Positions 9,752 through 19,134 of a stretch of 64,000 nucleotides of DNA are shown in pieces. Source of the DNA: Prorocentrum cordatum (taxonomy: Eukaryota > Sar > Dinophyceae > Prorocentrales > Prorocentraceae); the NCBI GenBank assembly GCA_963575745.1, contig CAUYUJ010000758.1:45199-109198 (forward strand), given 5' to 3'. Position numbers and translations under genes: made by a program. Positions within the stretch are counted from its first letter, which is position 1; the number at the start of each line of letters is the position of its first letter. The notes below the pieces were generated by a model. It saw only the letters and a list, made by a program, of their open reading frames with translations. It had not been told where the DNA came from and did no database searches.

Positions 9752-9814
9752 TTCGTTCTGGGTGCTCTTCTGCCGCGGGACCTCCCGCTACGACTGGAGA
9801 CGATAGAAGGGGTG

Positions 9815-10105
9815 AAACATGCGATGGCGGGATGGGGGGTTGGGGAGGGGGAAGGAGAAGAAATAAGGAAGGGAAGGGCGGGCAGAGAGGGAGAGAGACA
9901 CAGGGGGAGAGAGAGGGAGAGAGAGAGAGAGAGATGGAGAGAGGCAGAGAGCGAGAGAGAGACAGAGAGAGACGGACGACGATAACGCGGAGGCGGGCGT
10001 CGAGGTCCAGGCAGGAGGAGGACGGGGGAGGGAGGAAGAAAACAATGACCAGGAGGGTGATGAGGGAGAAGGGGGGGGAGGGGAGAGCAAGAGGAGATGC
10101 GGAAT
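9815..10105. repeat. Purine-rich tract with (GA)n core
   Basis: GGGAGG and GAGA repeats dominate the plus strand, densest at 9885-9985. Frames through it are low complexity. Confidence 0.85.
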
Positions 10106-10334
10106 GATGATCGCCCTCGTGGCTTTCTCCCCCTGCCTGCTCTCCCCCTCCTCCCTCTTCCTCCCTCGTCCTGCTCCTGCTCCCCCTCCTCCTCCTGCTC
10201 CATGCTCCTGCTCCTCGAGTTCCTTTTGTCTTCCAGCGCCCGAGCACTGATAAACCGCAGGCTTGCGATCCCCCGCGCGGGCCCTCACCGCTGTCTAGTC
10301 GACAGCCCCCCGTAGACATCCATCTCAGCGGTTA

Positions 10335-10450
10335 CCGCGCCGCTGCTGCGGCGCAGACACCGAGCGCCGCTGCTGCGGCGCAGACACCGAAGCAGTCTAC
10401 ACGCATCAAACCGTTGTAGCGGTCAGCGCGCCGCTGCTGCGGCGCGCGCC
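10335..10450. repeat. Triple CGCCGCTGCTGCGGCGC palindromes
   Basis: Two tandem copies of a 26-bp unit ending GCAGACACCGA (10,339 and 10,365) and a third palindrome near 10,428 share the CGCCGCTGCTGCGGCGC core. Shorter CCGCTGCTGCGG versions lie at about 11,047, 11,079 and 11,467 inside the broken gene copy. Confidence 0.75.
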
Positions 10451-10471
10451 AGCCAGCCGATCACTGGGACA

Positions 10472-11581
10472 TCACTGCTCCGCTTCCTGCGCTATGGTTT
10501 TCTGGACCACGTCCTCCAAGGACGCCAGTAGAACCTCCTTCTGCTGTCCACGGGTAGCCTTCTGAAAGGGCGTCGTCACGCAGCGCCTGTGGCCCATTTC
10601 TCCGCGGTCAGATCCTGAATCTTCGAGGCCCATTTTCGGCCTGCGAGTGGTCCGCCTTTGACCTCCATTGTCCACATCCCAGAGGGGCACCATCTCGTGG
10701 TCCACGGGCGCTTCTCGTCCAACGCGTCGTCGGCGCCATCGTCGTCGATGGGCTCGGGAACGCGTTTGCCTTGGCTCTCCTCGTACAGGTAGCGCAGGAG
10801 CCATGGCAGGTCCTGACACTGAACGAAAAGGACGCCTTGCTTGTTCTCATACAACTAGCTGCTTCGTGTCGGCCTCCTCGGGCTTGGGAGACATCGGCTC
10901 GGTTACTCTGACGAAGGTGCCTCGAGGAACTCCTTTTGGTTTCTCCGGGGTTTTCGCCTGGTCGCCACGCGTCGGCCCCTTTTTGGATTTCGATGCACCC
11001 TTGACGGTTCCGAGGAGAGCCGCCATGGGATCCCGAGCTCCTGCTTCCGCTGCTGCGGAAGCTTCTGCTGATACCCCCGCTGCTGCGGAGGCGTCTTTCG
11101 CAGGAGTCGCAGGTCCACCCCCGTTGTCTCCTTCTCCTGCGCGAAGCTTCGCGACCAATTGCTTTAACATGGTCGTTGCGTTCAAGGCGCCCTTCGCGGC
11201 ACTGAGACCACCGACCACCTTAAGCACCCACAGGCGGTGCTTCCCGATGGGCACGAGGAATTGCGGGCGCCCGTCCCCGCCAGTGGAGAGATCGCGCTTT
11301 TCGCATTCCAAAGCGAATCCCGCTGCTCCCTCGTGACTTTGGCACAGCCCCCCCGTCACGCAGAGCACGCCCATGTTCGTGCCATCAAGGCGCGTTGCTT
11401 TCCCGACAACGACCTCCCGCCACGTCTCCTCTGCCTTGCGCTTCATGACGCCAGGCGCAAACCCCCGCTGCTGCGGAGGCGTAAGTACGCGTCCTGAGTG
11501 TCTGCTGCCCTCACTGATGGTCCGCCTGATCGGTCTGAGAACTGAAGGGCTGTGCAAAGCGGTCGCATCCTGCCATCTCAT
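10472..11581 (-). pseudogene. Broken copy of a dinoflagellate multicopy protein family
   Basis: On the minus strand the first frame (11,581 to 10,847, 244 residues) carries KATRLDGTNMGVLCVTGG, FALECEKRDLSTGG, RLWVLKVVGGLSAAKGAL and DPMAALLG, followed by a Lys/Pro-rich stretch. A second frame from 10,854 continues with GVLFVQCQDLPWLLRYL, PWTTRWCPSGMWTMEVKGG and KIQDLTAEKWATGA. A third ends FQKATRGQQKEVLLASLEDV near the stop at 10,472. The blocks are collinear, so two frameshifts (near 10,850 and 10,580) explain the breaks. I recall this block order as a recurrent, functionally uncharacterised family in dinoflagellate gene sets. No catalytic residues or domains of known function are apparent. 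It is the only coding-like sequence inside the 7.9-kb TIR stretch. Introns instead of frameshifts cannot be excluded. Confidence 0.65.
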
Positions 11582-11711
11582 CCTGCTCCCTCCTCATCCT
11601 TCTCTCGCGCACCACCACGCCGTCCCGTCCTCTGCCCGTGCGCTCCCCTGATGGTCTCAATCGGCCAGGCGCGCTTGCTGGCAAGGGTGGTGGGGCGTCC
11701 ATGAGCTTCGG

Positions 11712-13541
11712 TTCCCAACCATCCTGTGCCGTTGGGTCCTCGTTTTGAAGAGACAGCGCCCCGCGTCCCCACCTTCCTCCCGCTGCCCCCTCCCCCCTCT
11801 CCCTCCTCCCTCCTTTTCCCTCTCCTCCCTCCTCCCTGCGTTTCACCCACCCATTACAGCGCTTCGTGGCTCCATAGAGAGCTCCAGCAAAGGCCCCAGT
11901 GGCAGGGTCCACATGCAGTTCCACTTCCATTTCGGCGCACCTCTCACACGTTGCGTGGCCCCATACGGTGCTCCGCCGTAGGCTCCAGTGGCAGGGTCCA
12001 CATGCAGGTCCACCTCCATTTCGGCGCACCCTTCACACGCTTCGTGGCCCCATAGGTGCTCCACCCAAGGCCCCAGTGACAGGGTCAGCATGCAGTTCCA
12101 CTTCCATTTCAGTTCCATCCCCATGTCGGCGCACCCCTCACACGCTTCGTGGCCCCATAGGGTGCTCCGCGGAAGGCCCCAGTGGCAGGGTCCGCATGCA
12201 GTTCCACCTCCATTTCGGCGCACCTCTTCCACATTTCGGGACCAAGGCCCCAGTGGCAGGGCCCGCATGCAGTTCCACCCCCATTTCGGCGCACCCCTCA
12301 CACGCTTCGTGGCCCCATAGGGTGCTCCGCCCAAGGCCCCAGTGGCAGGGCCCGCATGCAGTTCCACCCCCATTTCGGCGCACCCCTGACACATTTCGTG
12401 GCCCTACAGGCTGCCCCGCCCAAGGCCCCAGTGGCAGGGCCCGCATGCAGTTCCATCCCCATGTCGGCACACCCCTCATACGCACCGTGGCTCCATAGGG
12501 TGCTCCGCCGAAGGCCACACTTTCAGGGTCCGCATGCAGTTCCACCCCCATTTCGGCGCACCCCTCACACATTTCGTGGCCCCATAGGGTGCTCCGTCGA
12601 AGGCCCTCGTGACAGGGTCCGCATGCTGTTCCACCCCCATCTCGGCGCACCCCTCACACGTTTCGTGGCCCCATAGGGTGCTCCGCCGAAGGCTCCAGTG
12701 GCAGGGTCTGCATGCAGTGCAGTTCCACTCCCATGTGAGCGCACGTTCACACGCTTCGTGGCCCCATGCTGTGTTCCGCCGATGACCCCAGTGGCAGGGC
12801 CCGCATGCAGTTCCACCTCCATTTCGGCGCACACCTCTCACATTTCGTGGCCCCATAGGGTGCTCCGCCGAAGACCCCAGTGGCAAGGTGCGCATGCAGT
12901 TCCACCCCCATTTCGGCGCACCTCTTACACGCTTCGTAGCCCCATAGGGTGCTCCGCGGAAGGCCCCAGTGGCAGGGTCCGCATGCAGTTCCATCCCCAT
13001 GTTGGCGCACCCCTTACACGTTTCGTGGCCCCATACGGTGCCCCGCCGTAGGCTCCAGTGGCAGGGTCCACATGCAGGTCCACTTCCATTTTGGCGCACC
13101 CCTCACACGCTTCGTTGCCCCATAGGGTGCTCCATTCAAGGCCCCCGTGGCAAGTCCGCATGCAACTCCCCCTCCATGTCGGCGCACCCCTCACACGCTT
13201 CGTTGCCCCATGGAGTGTTCCACTTAATTAGGGCCCCAGCGGCAGGTTCCGCATGCACTTCCCCTTCCACTTCGGCGCACCCCTTCCACGTTTCGCGGCC
13301 ACCAAAGGCCCTGGTGGCATCGCCCGCACGTGGTTCCACCTTGCATTTCGGCGCACCCCTCACGCGTTTCGTGGCCTCAGATGGGGCTGCACCGACGGTT
13401 CCCGTGGCAGCGTCCGCATGGCGTACCCGTGCCAATACACCTGTCACACGCGTCGTGGTCTCAGAGGGAGGTTCACCGAGGACGATACCCACACCTGCGT
13501 TACACACAGCTGCACATGGTTGGGCCCCTCGCCGGGATAAT
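11712..13541. repeat. Satellite cassette, copy 1 (1.83 kb)
   Basis: The cassette begins TTCCCAACCATCCTG, passes through GTTGGGTCCTCGTTTTGAAG and a pyrimidine-rich segment (11,780-11,840), then the 89-bp array, and ends GCACATGGTTGGGCCCC then TCGCCGGGATAATT. Copy 2 at 14,374-16,199 has the same start, end and internal order. The offset is 2,662 at the left edge and 2,659 at the right, with about one 89-bp unit gained and one lost in between. Confidence 0.85.
11880..13440. repeat. 89-bp satellite array 1 (about 17 units)
   Basis: GGCAGGGTCC starts at 11,901 and 11,990, giving the 89-bp period. The consensus includes CCCCAGTGGCAGGGTCCGCA, GCAGTTCCACCCCCATTTCG and GCGCACCCCTCACACGTTTC. Units diverge toward the right end. 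Because 89 is not a multiple of 3, and the minus strand of a unit has almost no stops, long minus-strand frames appear (for example 12,476-13,099); these look like consequences of composition, not a gene. Confidence 0.9.
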
Positions 13542-13588
13542 TGTTTGGCAGTGTGGCTCGCAGGGGATCCCGACCAGGGCCGCCGCCG

Positions 13589-13607
13589 CCCCTCTGTGAC
13601 AGAGGGG
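13589..13607. repeat. Internal copy of the CCCCTCTGTCACAGAGGGG palindrome
   Basis: One central base differs (TGTGACA). It sits about 50 bp after cassette copy 1 and precedes a purine-rich tract (13,610-13,870), as the left-end palindromes do. Confidence 0.85.
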
Positions 13608-13609
13608 CG

Positions 13610-14160
13610 CCCGCGAACAGGACGGCAGGACGATGAGCAGGACGATGAGCACTGAGACAGGAAAACGTGACACGGGAGGGAGGCAGGAACGGACGAGGGA
13701 GGACGGAGAGGGAGGCGGAGAGGCATGAGGGGAGGGCAAGACGAACCGATGATAGAGAGATCTCATGGAGAAGGGAGGACGTGACGAGAACAGAGGAGAC
13801 ATATCTCATGGAGGAGGGAGCAGGGAAGAGGAGAGAGGAGTGGGAGGACCAGGGCGAGGAGCACGCATAGGCGAAAGCAGGCCCTCGCACTTGTTCCATG
13901 TTCCAGCGTCCGCTGCGCCGCCACGCCGATAATTACGTGGCCCACCGCCACTACTGCGGCGGATGTGTGACCTCCCCTTTACTGTCCTACGCTGTTTCTT
14001 CTGCCACCCTCTTCCCTCCCTCCTCGACCTCCTCTCCTCCCTCCACCCTCCACCCTGCCACTTCTTCCTTTCTCCCTTTCCTCGTCTTCCTAAGTGGAAG
14101 CGTTTCTCGACAACGACGACGACGAGGACGACGACCACGACGAGGACGACGACGACAAGG
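13610..14160. other. Purine-rich then mixed spacer with (CGA)n
   Basis: GGA/GAC-rich sequence to about 13,870, then CT-rich sequence with a CGACGACGACGAGGACGACG stretch at about 14,109-14,160. No gene was recognised. Confidence 0.6.
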
Positions 14161-14165
14161 GACCA

Positions 14166-14373
14166 TGTTACTTCCCAAGACAACATGGCGACTTTTCTAG
14201 TGTGGACAACACAGAAGTCCCCAACGCGCGTCGGCCTCCTTGGAGAACCACAGAAATGTTGCGTTCAGTCTTTGGAATTACACGTCGGCTGTTCCATTGT
14301 GGGCAACACATAAATCCCCAACGCGCTCGCGGGTGACTTCCTTCAAGGGCCGCAAAAAGTTTGAATTCAGTTT
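14166..14373 (+). repeat. 119-bp repeat family, left flank units
   Basis: About 1.7 units: CAGAAGTCCCCAACGCG, GGAATTACACGTCGGC, CCCAACGCGCTCGCGGGTGA and TTTGAATTCAGTTTT. The last unit stops at the left edge of satellite cassette copy 2 and resumes at its right edge. Confidence 0.8.
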
Positions 14374-16199
14374 TTCCCAACCATCTTGTGGTGTTGGGTC
14401 CTCGTTTTGAAGAGACAGCGCCCCGCGTCCCCACCTTCCTCCCGCTGTCCCCTCCCCCCTCCCCCTCCTCCCTCCTCCTCCCTCTCATCCCTCCTCGTTG
14501 CGTTTCACACACCCATTACAGCGTTTCATGGCTCCATAGGGAGCTCCAGCAAAGGCCCCAGTGGCAGGGTACGCATGCAGTTCCACCTCCATTTCGGCGC
14601 ACCTCTCACACGTTTCGTGGCCCCATATGTGCTCCACCCAAGGCCCTGGTGGCAGGGTCCGCATGCAGTTCCACCCCCATGTCGGCGCACACCTCACACG
14701 CTTCGTGGCCCCATAGGGTGCTCCACCCACGGCCCAAATGGCAGGGTCTGCATGCAGTTCCACCTCCATGTCGGCGCACTCCTCACACGCTTCGTGGCCC
14801 CATAGGGTGCTCCACCCAAGGCCCCAGTGGCAGGGTCCGCATGCAGTTCCACCCCCATTTCGGCGCACCCCTCACACATTTCGTGGCCCCATAGGGTGCT
14901 CCGCGGAAGGCCCTATTGGCAGGGTCCGCATGCAGTTCCATTTAAATTTCGGCGCACCCCTCACACGTTTCGTGGCCCCATAGGGTGCTCCGCCGAAGGC
15001 CCCAGTGGCAGGGTCCGCATGCAGTTCCACCCCCATTTCGGCGCACCCCTCACACGTTTCGTGGCCCCATAGGGTGCTCCGCCGAAGGCCCCAGTGGCAG
15101 GGTCTGCATGCAGTTCCACTTCCATTTCGGCGCACCCCTGACACGTTTCGTGGCCCTGTAGGGTGTTCCGCCCAAGGCCCCAGAGGCAGGGCCCGCATGC
15201 AGTTCCACTTCCATGTCGGCACACCTCTCACACGTACCGTGGCTCCATAACGTGCTCCGCGGAAGGCCCCACTGGCAGGGTCCGCGTGCAGTTCCACCTC
15301 CATTTCGGCGCACCCCTTACACATTTCGTGGCCACATAGGGTGTTCCGCCGAAGGCCCCAGCGGCAGGGTCCGCATGCAGTTCCACTCCCATGTCGGCGC
15401 ACACCTCACACGCTTCGTGGCCCCATGGTGTGTTCCGCCGATGACCCCAGTGGCAGGGCCCGCATGCAGTTCCACCCCAATTTCGGCGCACCCCTCACAC
15501 GTTTCGTGGCCCCATAGGATGCTCCGCCGAAGGCCCCAGTGGCAAGGTCCGCGTGCAGTTCCACCTCCATTTCGGCGCGCCGCTCACACGCTTCGTGGCC
15601 CCATAGGGTGCTCCGCGGAAGGCCCCAGTGGCAGGGTCAGCATGCAGTTCCATCCCCATTTCGGCGCACCCCTCACACGTTTCGTGGCCCCGTACGGTGC
15701 TCCGCCGTAGGCTCCAGTGGCAGGGTCCACATGCAGGTCCACCTCCATTTCGGCGCACCCCTCACACATTTCGTTACCCCATAGGGTGTTCCATTCAAGG
15801 CCCCCGTGGCACGTCCGCATGCAGCTCCCCCTCCATGTCGGCGCACCCCTCACACGTTTCGTGGCCCCATGGAGTGTTCCACTTAGGGCCACAGTGGCAG
15901 GTTCCGCATGCAGTTCCCCCTCCATTTCGGCGCACCCCGTCCACGTTTCGCGGCCACCAAAGGCACTGGTGGCAGCGCCCGCACGTGGTTCCACCCTGCA
16001 TTTCGGCGCACCCCTCACGCGTTTCGTGGCCTCAGATGGGGCTGCACCGACGGCTCCCGTGGCAGCGTCCGCATGGCGTACCCGTGCCAATTTTGGCACA
16101 CCCGTCACGCGTCGTGGTCTCAGAGGGAGGTTCACCGAGGAGGATACCCACACCTGCGTTACACACAGCTGCACATGGTTGGGCCCTTCGCCGGGATAA
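14374..16199. repeat. Satellite cassette, copy 2, inside a 119-bp unit
   Basis: It has the same start (TTCCCAACCATCTTG) and end (CGCCGGGATAATT) as copy 1. The left neighbour reads GAATTCAGTTTT and the right neighbour TGGAGTTACATGTCGG. In uninterrupted 119-bp units these are contiguous as CAGTTTTTGGAATTACATG, so the cassette interrupts one unit exactly there. Landmark units such as the GATGACCCCAGTGGCAGGG variant (12,781 and 15,440) keep their order between copies. Confidence 0.85.
14535..16100. repeat. 89-bp satellite array 2 (about 17 units)
   Basis: Same consensus and period as array 1. The most homogeneous units are around 14,820-15,120. Toward 15,950-16,100 units degenerate in the same way as in array 1. 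Confidence 0.9.
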
Positions 16200-16800
16200 T
16201 TGGAGTTACATGTCGGCTTTTTTACTGTGGGCAATACAGAAGTCCCCAACGCGCTCGCGGGTGACACGTGTCACCGTCGGCTTCCGTAAAGAGCCGCAGA
16301 AATTTTGAATTCAGTTTTTGGAATTACATGTCGGCTATTCTATTGTGGACAATACAGAAGTCCCCAAACGCGCTCGCGGGTGACACGTGTCGCCGTCGGC
16401 CTCCTTAACGAGCCGCAGAAATTTTGAATTCAGTCTTTGGAATTACGTATCGACTTTTTTTACAGTGGACAATGCAGAAGTCCCCAACGCGCTCGCGGTT
16501 GACACGTGTCACCGTCGGCCTCCTGGAACAGCCGCAGAAATTTTGAATTCATTGTTTGGAATTACATGTCGACTCTTTTGTGGTGGACAATGCAGAACTC
16601 CCCCCGCGCGCGCGCGGGTGACCCGCGCGCGCGCGGGTCACCCGAAATCCGCTCGGTTCTTTAGCGGTGGCCGGTCGGATTTCGGGTGACCCGCCCGCGC
16701 GCGCGGATGACCCACCCACGCGCGTCTGTCGGCATCCTTAAAGAGCCGCAGCAATTTTGAATTCAGTTTTTGAAATACATGACAACTTTTCTAGTGTGGA
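16200..16800 (+). repeat. 119-bp tandem repeat family, right flank units
   Basis: TTTTGAATTCA recurs with its G at 16,307, 16,426 and 16,545 (exact 119-bp spacing) and again at 16,759 after a 95-bp CG-rich insertion. Units contain GACACGTGTCACCGTCGGC, GAGCCGCAGAAATTTTG and GCAGAAGTCCCCAACGCG. Confidence 0.9.
16602..16705. repeat. CG-dinucleotide inverted repeat inserted in a 119-bp unit
   Basis: CGCGCGCGCG runs flank GGTCACCCGAAATCCG (right-ended at 16,651) and its complement CGGATTTCGGGTGACC (from 16,676). Arms are about 25 bp with a loop of about 24 bp. Alternating CG could adopt Z-DNA. Confidence 0.8.
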
Positions 16801-16819
16801 GCCCACAACACAGACGCAC

Positions 16820-16820
16820 C

Positions 16821-16851
<31 letters not shown>

Positions 16852-17035
16852 CTTCGCTCTCTCTTTCTGGGGAGGAAAAGAGGGTAAAGCAGAGAAAGAG
16901 AGAGAGAGAGCGAGCGAGCGAGCGAGCGAGAGAGAGAGGGAGAGAACGGAGTCTATATATATATATAGAGAGAGAGAGAGACAGAGAGAGAGAGACAGAA
17001 AGCGAGAGAGAGAGAGAGGCGGAGCAAGGGAAGCC
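16820..17035. repeat. (CT)n followed by (GA)n with a TA core
   Basis: Pyrimidine dinucleotides (16,822-16,870) are followed by purine dinucleotides (16,888-17,030) with TATATATATATATAG near 16,953. The strand switch makes a large imperfect hairpin. Frames are low complexity. Confidence 0.9.
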
Positions 17036-17421
17036 ATGGAATGGAGAAGCGCAATGGGATGGAGAGAGCGAGAAAGCGGGAGAGGTAGTAGGAGGAGAGA
17101 GAACAGGCGTGGAGCGACGAGGAACGGGCGGCGAGGACAGGGCAGGAAGGTAACCGGAAGAGGGAGAACGAAGTGGACGAAAAGCGGGAAGTCGAACCTG
17201 AGGGGGGGGACAAGGGCGGGAGAGAACGAGGAAATGCAGACGAAGGAGGGTGACGAGGTAGATGGCGGGGTAAAAAAGACAAGGGAGGATAATGTGGTGA
17301 GTATCGTGAAAGGACGCATGGGGAACAACGACAATGATCACTGACGCAAAGATGATGAGCGCAGAAGTAGCATGAGAGATACGATGTAGAGAAGCAGGAT
17401 GAGGAGGAGGGGGATGACGAG

Positions 17422-17501
17422 CCCCTCTGTCACAGAGGGCCTCCAAACACCGCCCCTCTGTCACAGAGGGCCTCCAAACAACGCCCCTCTGTTACAGAGG
17501 A
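17422..17501. repeat. Right subterminal palindromes (three copies)
   Basis: CCCCTCTGTCACAGAGGG at about 17,422 and 17,453 and CCCCTCTGTTACAGAGGA at 17,484, separated by CCTCCAAACACCG-type spacers with a period near 31 bp. They abut the right inverted terminus. Confidence 0.9.
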
Positions 17502-17536
17502 TCGAAATGATCACCTAATTCCGGCTTGTGGATTAT
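17502..17536 (-). repeat. Right terminal inverted repeat
   Basis: TGATCACCTAATTCCGGCTT is the complement of the left terminus with few mismatches; the strand ends GTGGATTAT. Confidence 0.8.
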
Positions 17537-18571
17537 GAGCCCTTCTCCCCCCGCTGTCCCTGCTGCCCCTGTCATAACAACAAGTCGTCAAAATGCTCGC
17601 TGGCAGGGCCCACGATGATGACCAAGTATGTTGCCCAATGGTATTGTTTTTTGACAAGGGTGGTGTGGAGGGGACATTCCTGGTTGGCTGCCAGTCGCCT
17701 GGGGAAGTTTTTGTTACAAAGGAAAAAAAGAACAGTGATAAACCCTTCCCCGAAGTGGAAGAAGGAGGGTTTGACGAGGAAGCGCCCTAAACCAATCACG
17801 CTTGTAAGGGCTGGTGGGAGGGGTAAATTCTCCCAATGTGCCACCTGGCCGGCCGATAGCCCCCACACCCAGACGTTTTCCATCCGACTTGCTTTCATAA
17901 GATCGAAGTCGAGAACTGCGTCTCAACATGGACATTGCGTCGCCCGTGCTGCAAAATGCGTGGCAAGAATGGGACAGGGCGCACATCTTGCTCGAACGGC
18001 CGAGCCAAATGCCGGTCTCGTCCCGGCGCCGCGCCGATCTGTTTGGAGAAGTGCGTCCCCACTGGGACGTGGCGCGTACAGCCTTCACACGCCACGTCGT
18101 CGACGTGCGAGCGGGCCAAGATGTAGCTCTCGCTCCGGCTCCGCGCAGACTCCGCCCAGGCTCCGTGCGCCGTTCGCTCGGAAGTGGTGTTCCGCGCGGG
18201 CGCTGCGCATGGCTGCCTGGCAGAGTCGCGCGGGGGAGCCGCAGCGGCGGCGGGGCCGCGCGGGAGCGGGCGAAAGGCAGTCCTCGCCCAAGCGCCGCGC
18301 GGCTGGTTAGCGAAAGAGCACGGGCTGTGCCAGCGCGGCGCACGATTCGTCCCCGCCGCGCCCGTCGGCCATGCTGCCGGTTCCGCCCCTGCGCGGCCCT
18401 CACAGCCCTTTCCTTCCCTCTGCCGAGCCGTCGCAAGCGGGACCGCGCGCGAGCGCCTCCCGATTTTGCCCGTCTGCCGGGCGGGAGCGCGCTCTCCAAT
18501 CCCAGCAGCAATTTGCGGCGCGATCGATCCAATTCCCTGAATTGAGGAAGATGCAGTCTACATGAAGAGAG
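17537..18571. other. No gene recognised; GC-rich mixed sequence
   Basis: It contains GTATTGTTTTTTGACAAGGG at 17,641 (related to 9544) and a very GC-rich stretch 18,120-18,500. Open frames on both strands are Arg/Ala-rich and lack motifs. Confidence 0.5.
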
Positions 18572-18646
18572 GGTGAGAGACGGGATTTGAACCCGCGACC
18601 TCTGGTGCCACGAACCAGCGCTCGAAGCAGCTGAGCTACAATCACC
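18572..18646 (-). tRNA. tRNA-His(GTG)-like gene, bacterial/organellar type
   Basis: The minus strand folds as a tRNA. The D stem GCTC/GAGC pairs fully. The anticodon stem CTGGT/ACCAG encloses TCGTGGC with anticodon GTG. The T arm GCGGGTTCAAATCCCGT is intact. A extra 5' G (from 18,646) can pair with C73 (18,572), which is the encoded G-1:C73 identity pair of bacterial and organellar tRNA-His. The Pol III A box TAGCTCAGCTG and B box GGTTCAAATCC fit consensus. Oddities: acceptor pairs 5-68 and 6-67 mismatch, position 33 is C where U is nearly universal, and no T-run terminator follows. It may be a diverged gene, a pseudogene or a tRNA-derived short element. Confidence 0.6.
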
Positions 18647-19134
18647 ATAAATTGATTGTAAAGAAAAGCAATTCTTCACGAGTTCGGGGCCCTCGGACGA
18701 TTCGCTCGACCTGGCCCACTCGACCGCCGCTCCTGCCCCCTGTTCCTGACTCGCTACGCCTCCATCACCCCCTTCGCGGTCGCGCTCGAGCAGGAGCCGC
18801 CCGGCTCGACTGCTGCTTGCGTGCGGGTGTGCTGCGCGTGGGTGTGCGCGGCGCGTGCGTTGGCGCTCGCGTTTTTGTGTACGGTTGGACCGGCGTATGA
18901 GATCGAGGTCGGTTCGGGGAGGGTGCCCTAATGTGTTTCGTGTTTGTTGGATGCTTTGGTGCATCCTGGGGGAGGGCGCCCTCGAATGTTTTCAGTCTGG
19001 GCTGGCAGAGGGTCTCATTTGAAGGATGTTGTCCTGTCTTAGGATCGGCCGTACTGCGCGCGTGCGTCAGGCATGCATTTGTGTCTTCCGAGGCCCAGTC
19101 GAGGCTAATTTCGACGCTGTCAGCACCGTTCCTC
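18647..19134. other. No gene recognised
   Basis: Mixed sequence with GTGTGCGCGGCGCG-type runs near 18,840. Nothing supported. Confidence 0.5.

Larger units (their letters stand above)
9657..17536. mobile_element. Putative 7.9-kb TIR-bounded element
   Basis: The left end 9657-9697 begins ATAATCCCAAAGCCGGAATT and continues TGGTGATCATT; the right end 17,502-17,536 is its reverse complement with about three mismatches over 34 positions plus a T-run length difference. Immediately inside each end lies the palindrome CCCCTCTGTCACAGAGGGG: two copies on the left, three slightly degraded ones on the right. Clusters of subterminal repeats next to inverted termini are typical transposase-binding layouts in DNA transposons. 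Inside are a broken gene copy, two satellite cassettes and purine tracts; no transposase was recognised. There is no obvious target-site duplication. It may be a non-autonomous gene-carrying element, or two unrelated short repeats that happen to be inverted. Confidence 0.5.

Noticed and set aside
11880-16100. CRISPR-like array
   Set aside because: Repeats are 89 bp and contiguous with no unique spacers; this is a satellite in a eukaryotic context.
16734-17344. Overlapping frames of about 200 codons on both strands
   Set aside because: They cover the CT/GA dinucleotide tracts and have no complexity outside them.
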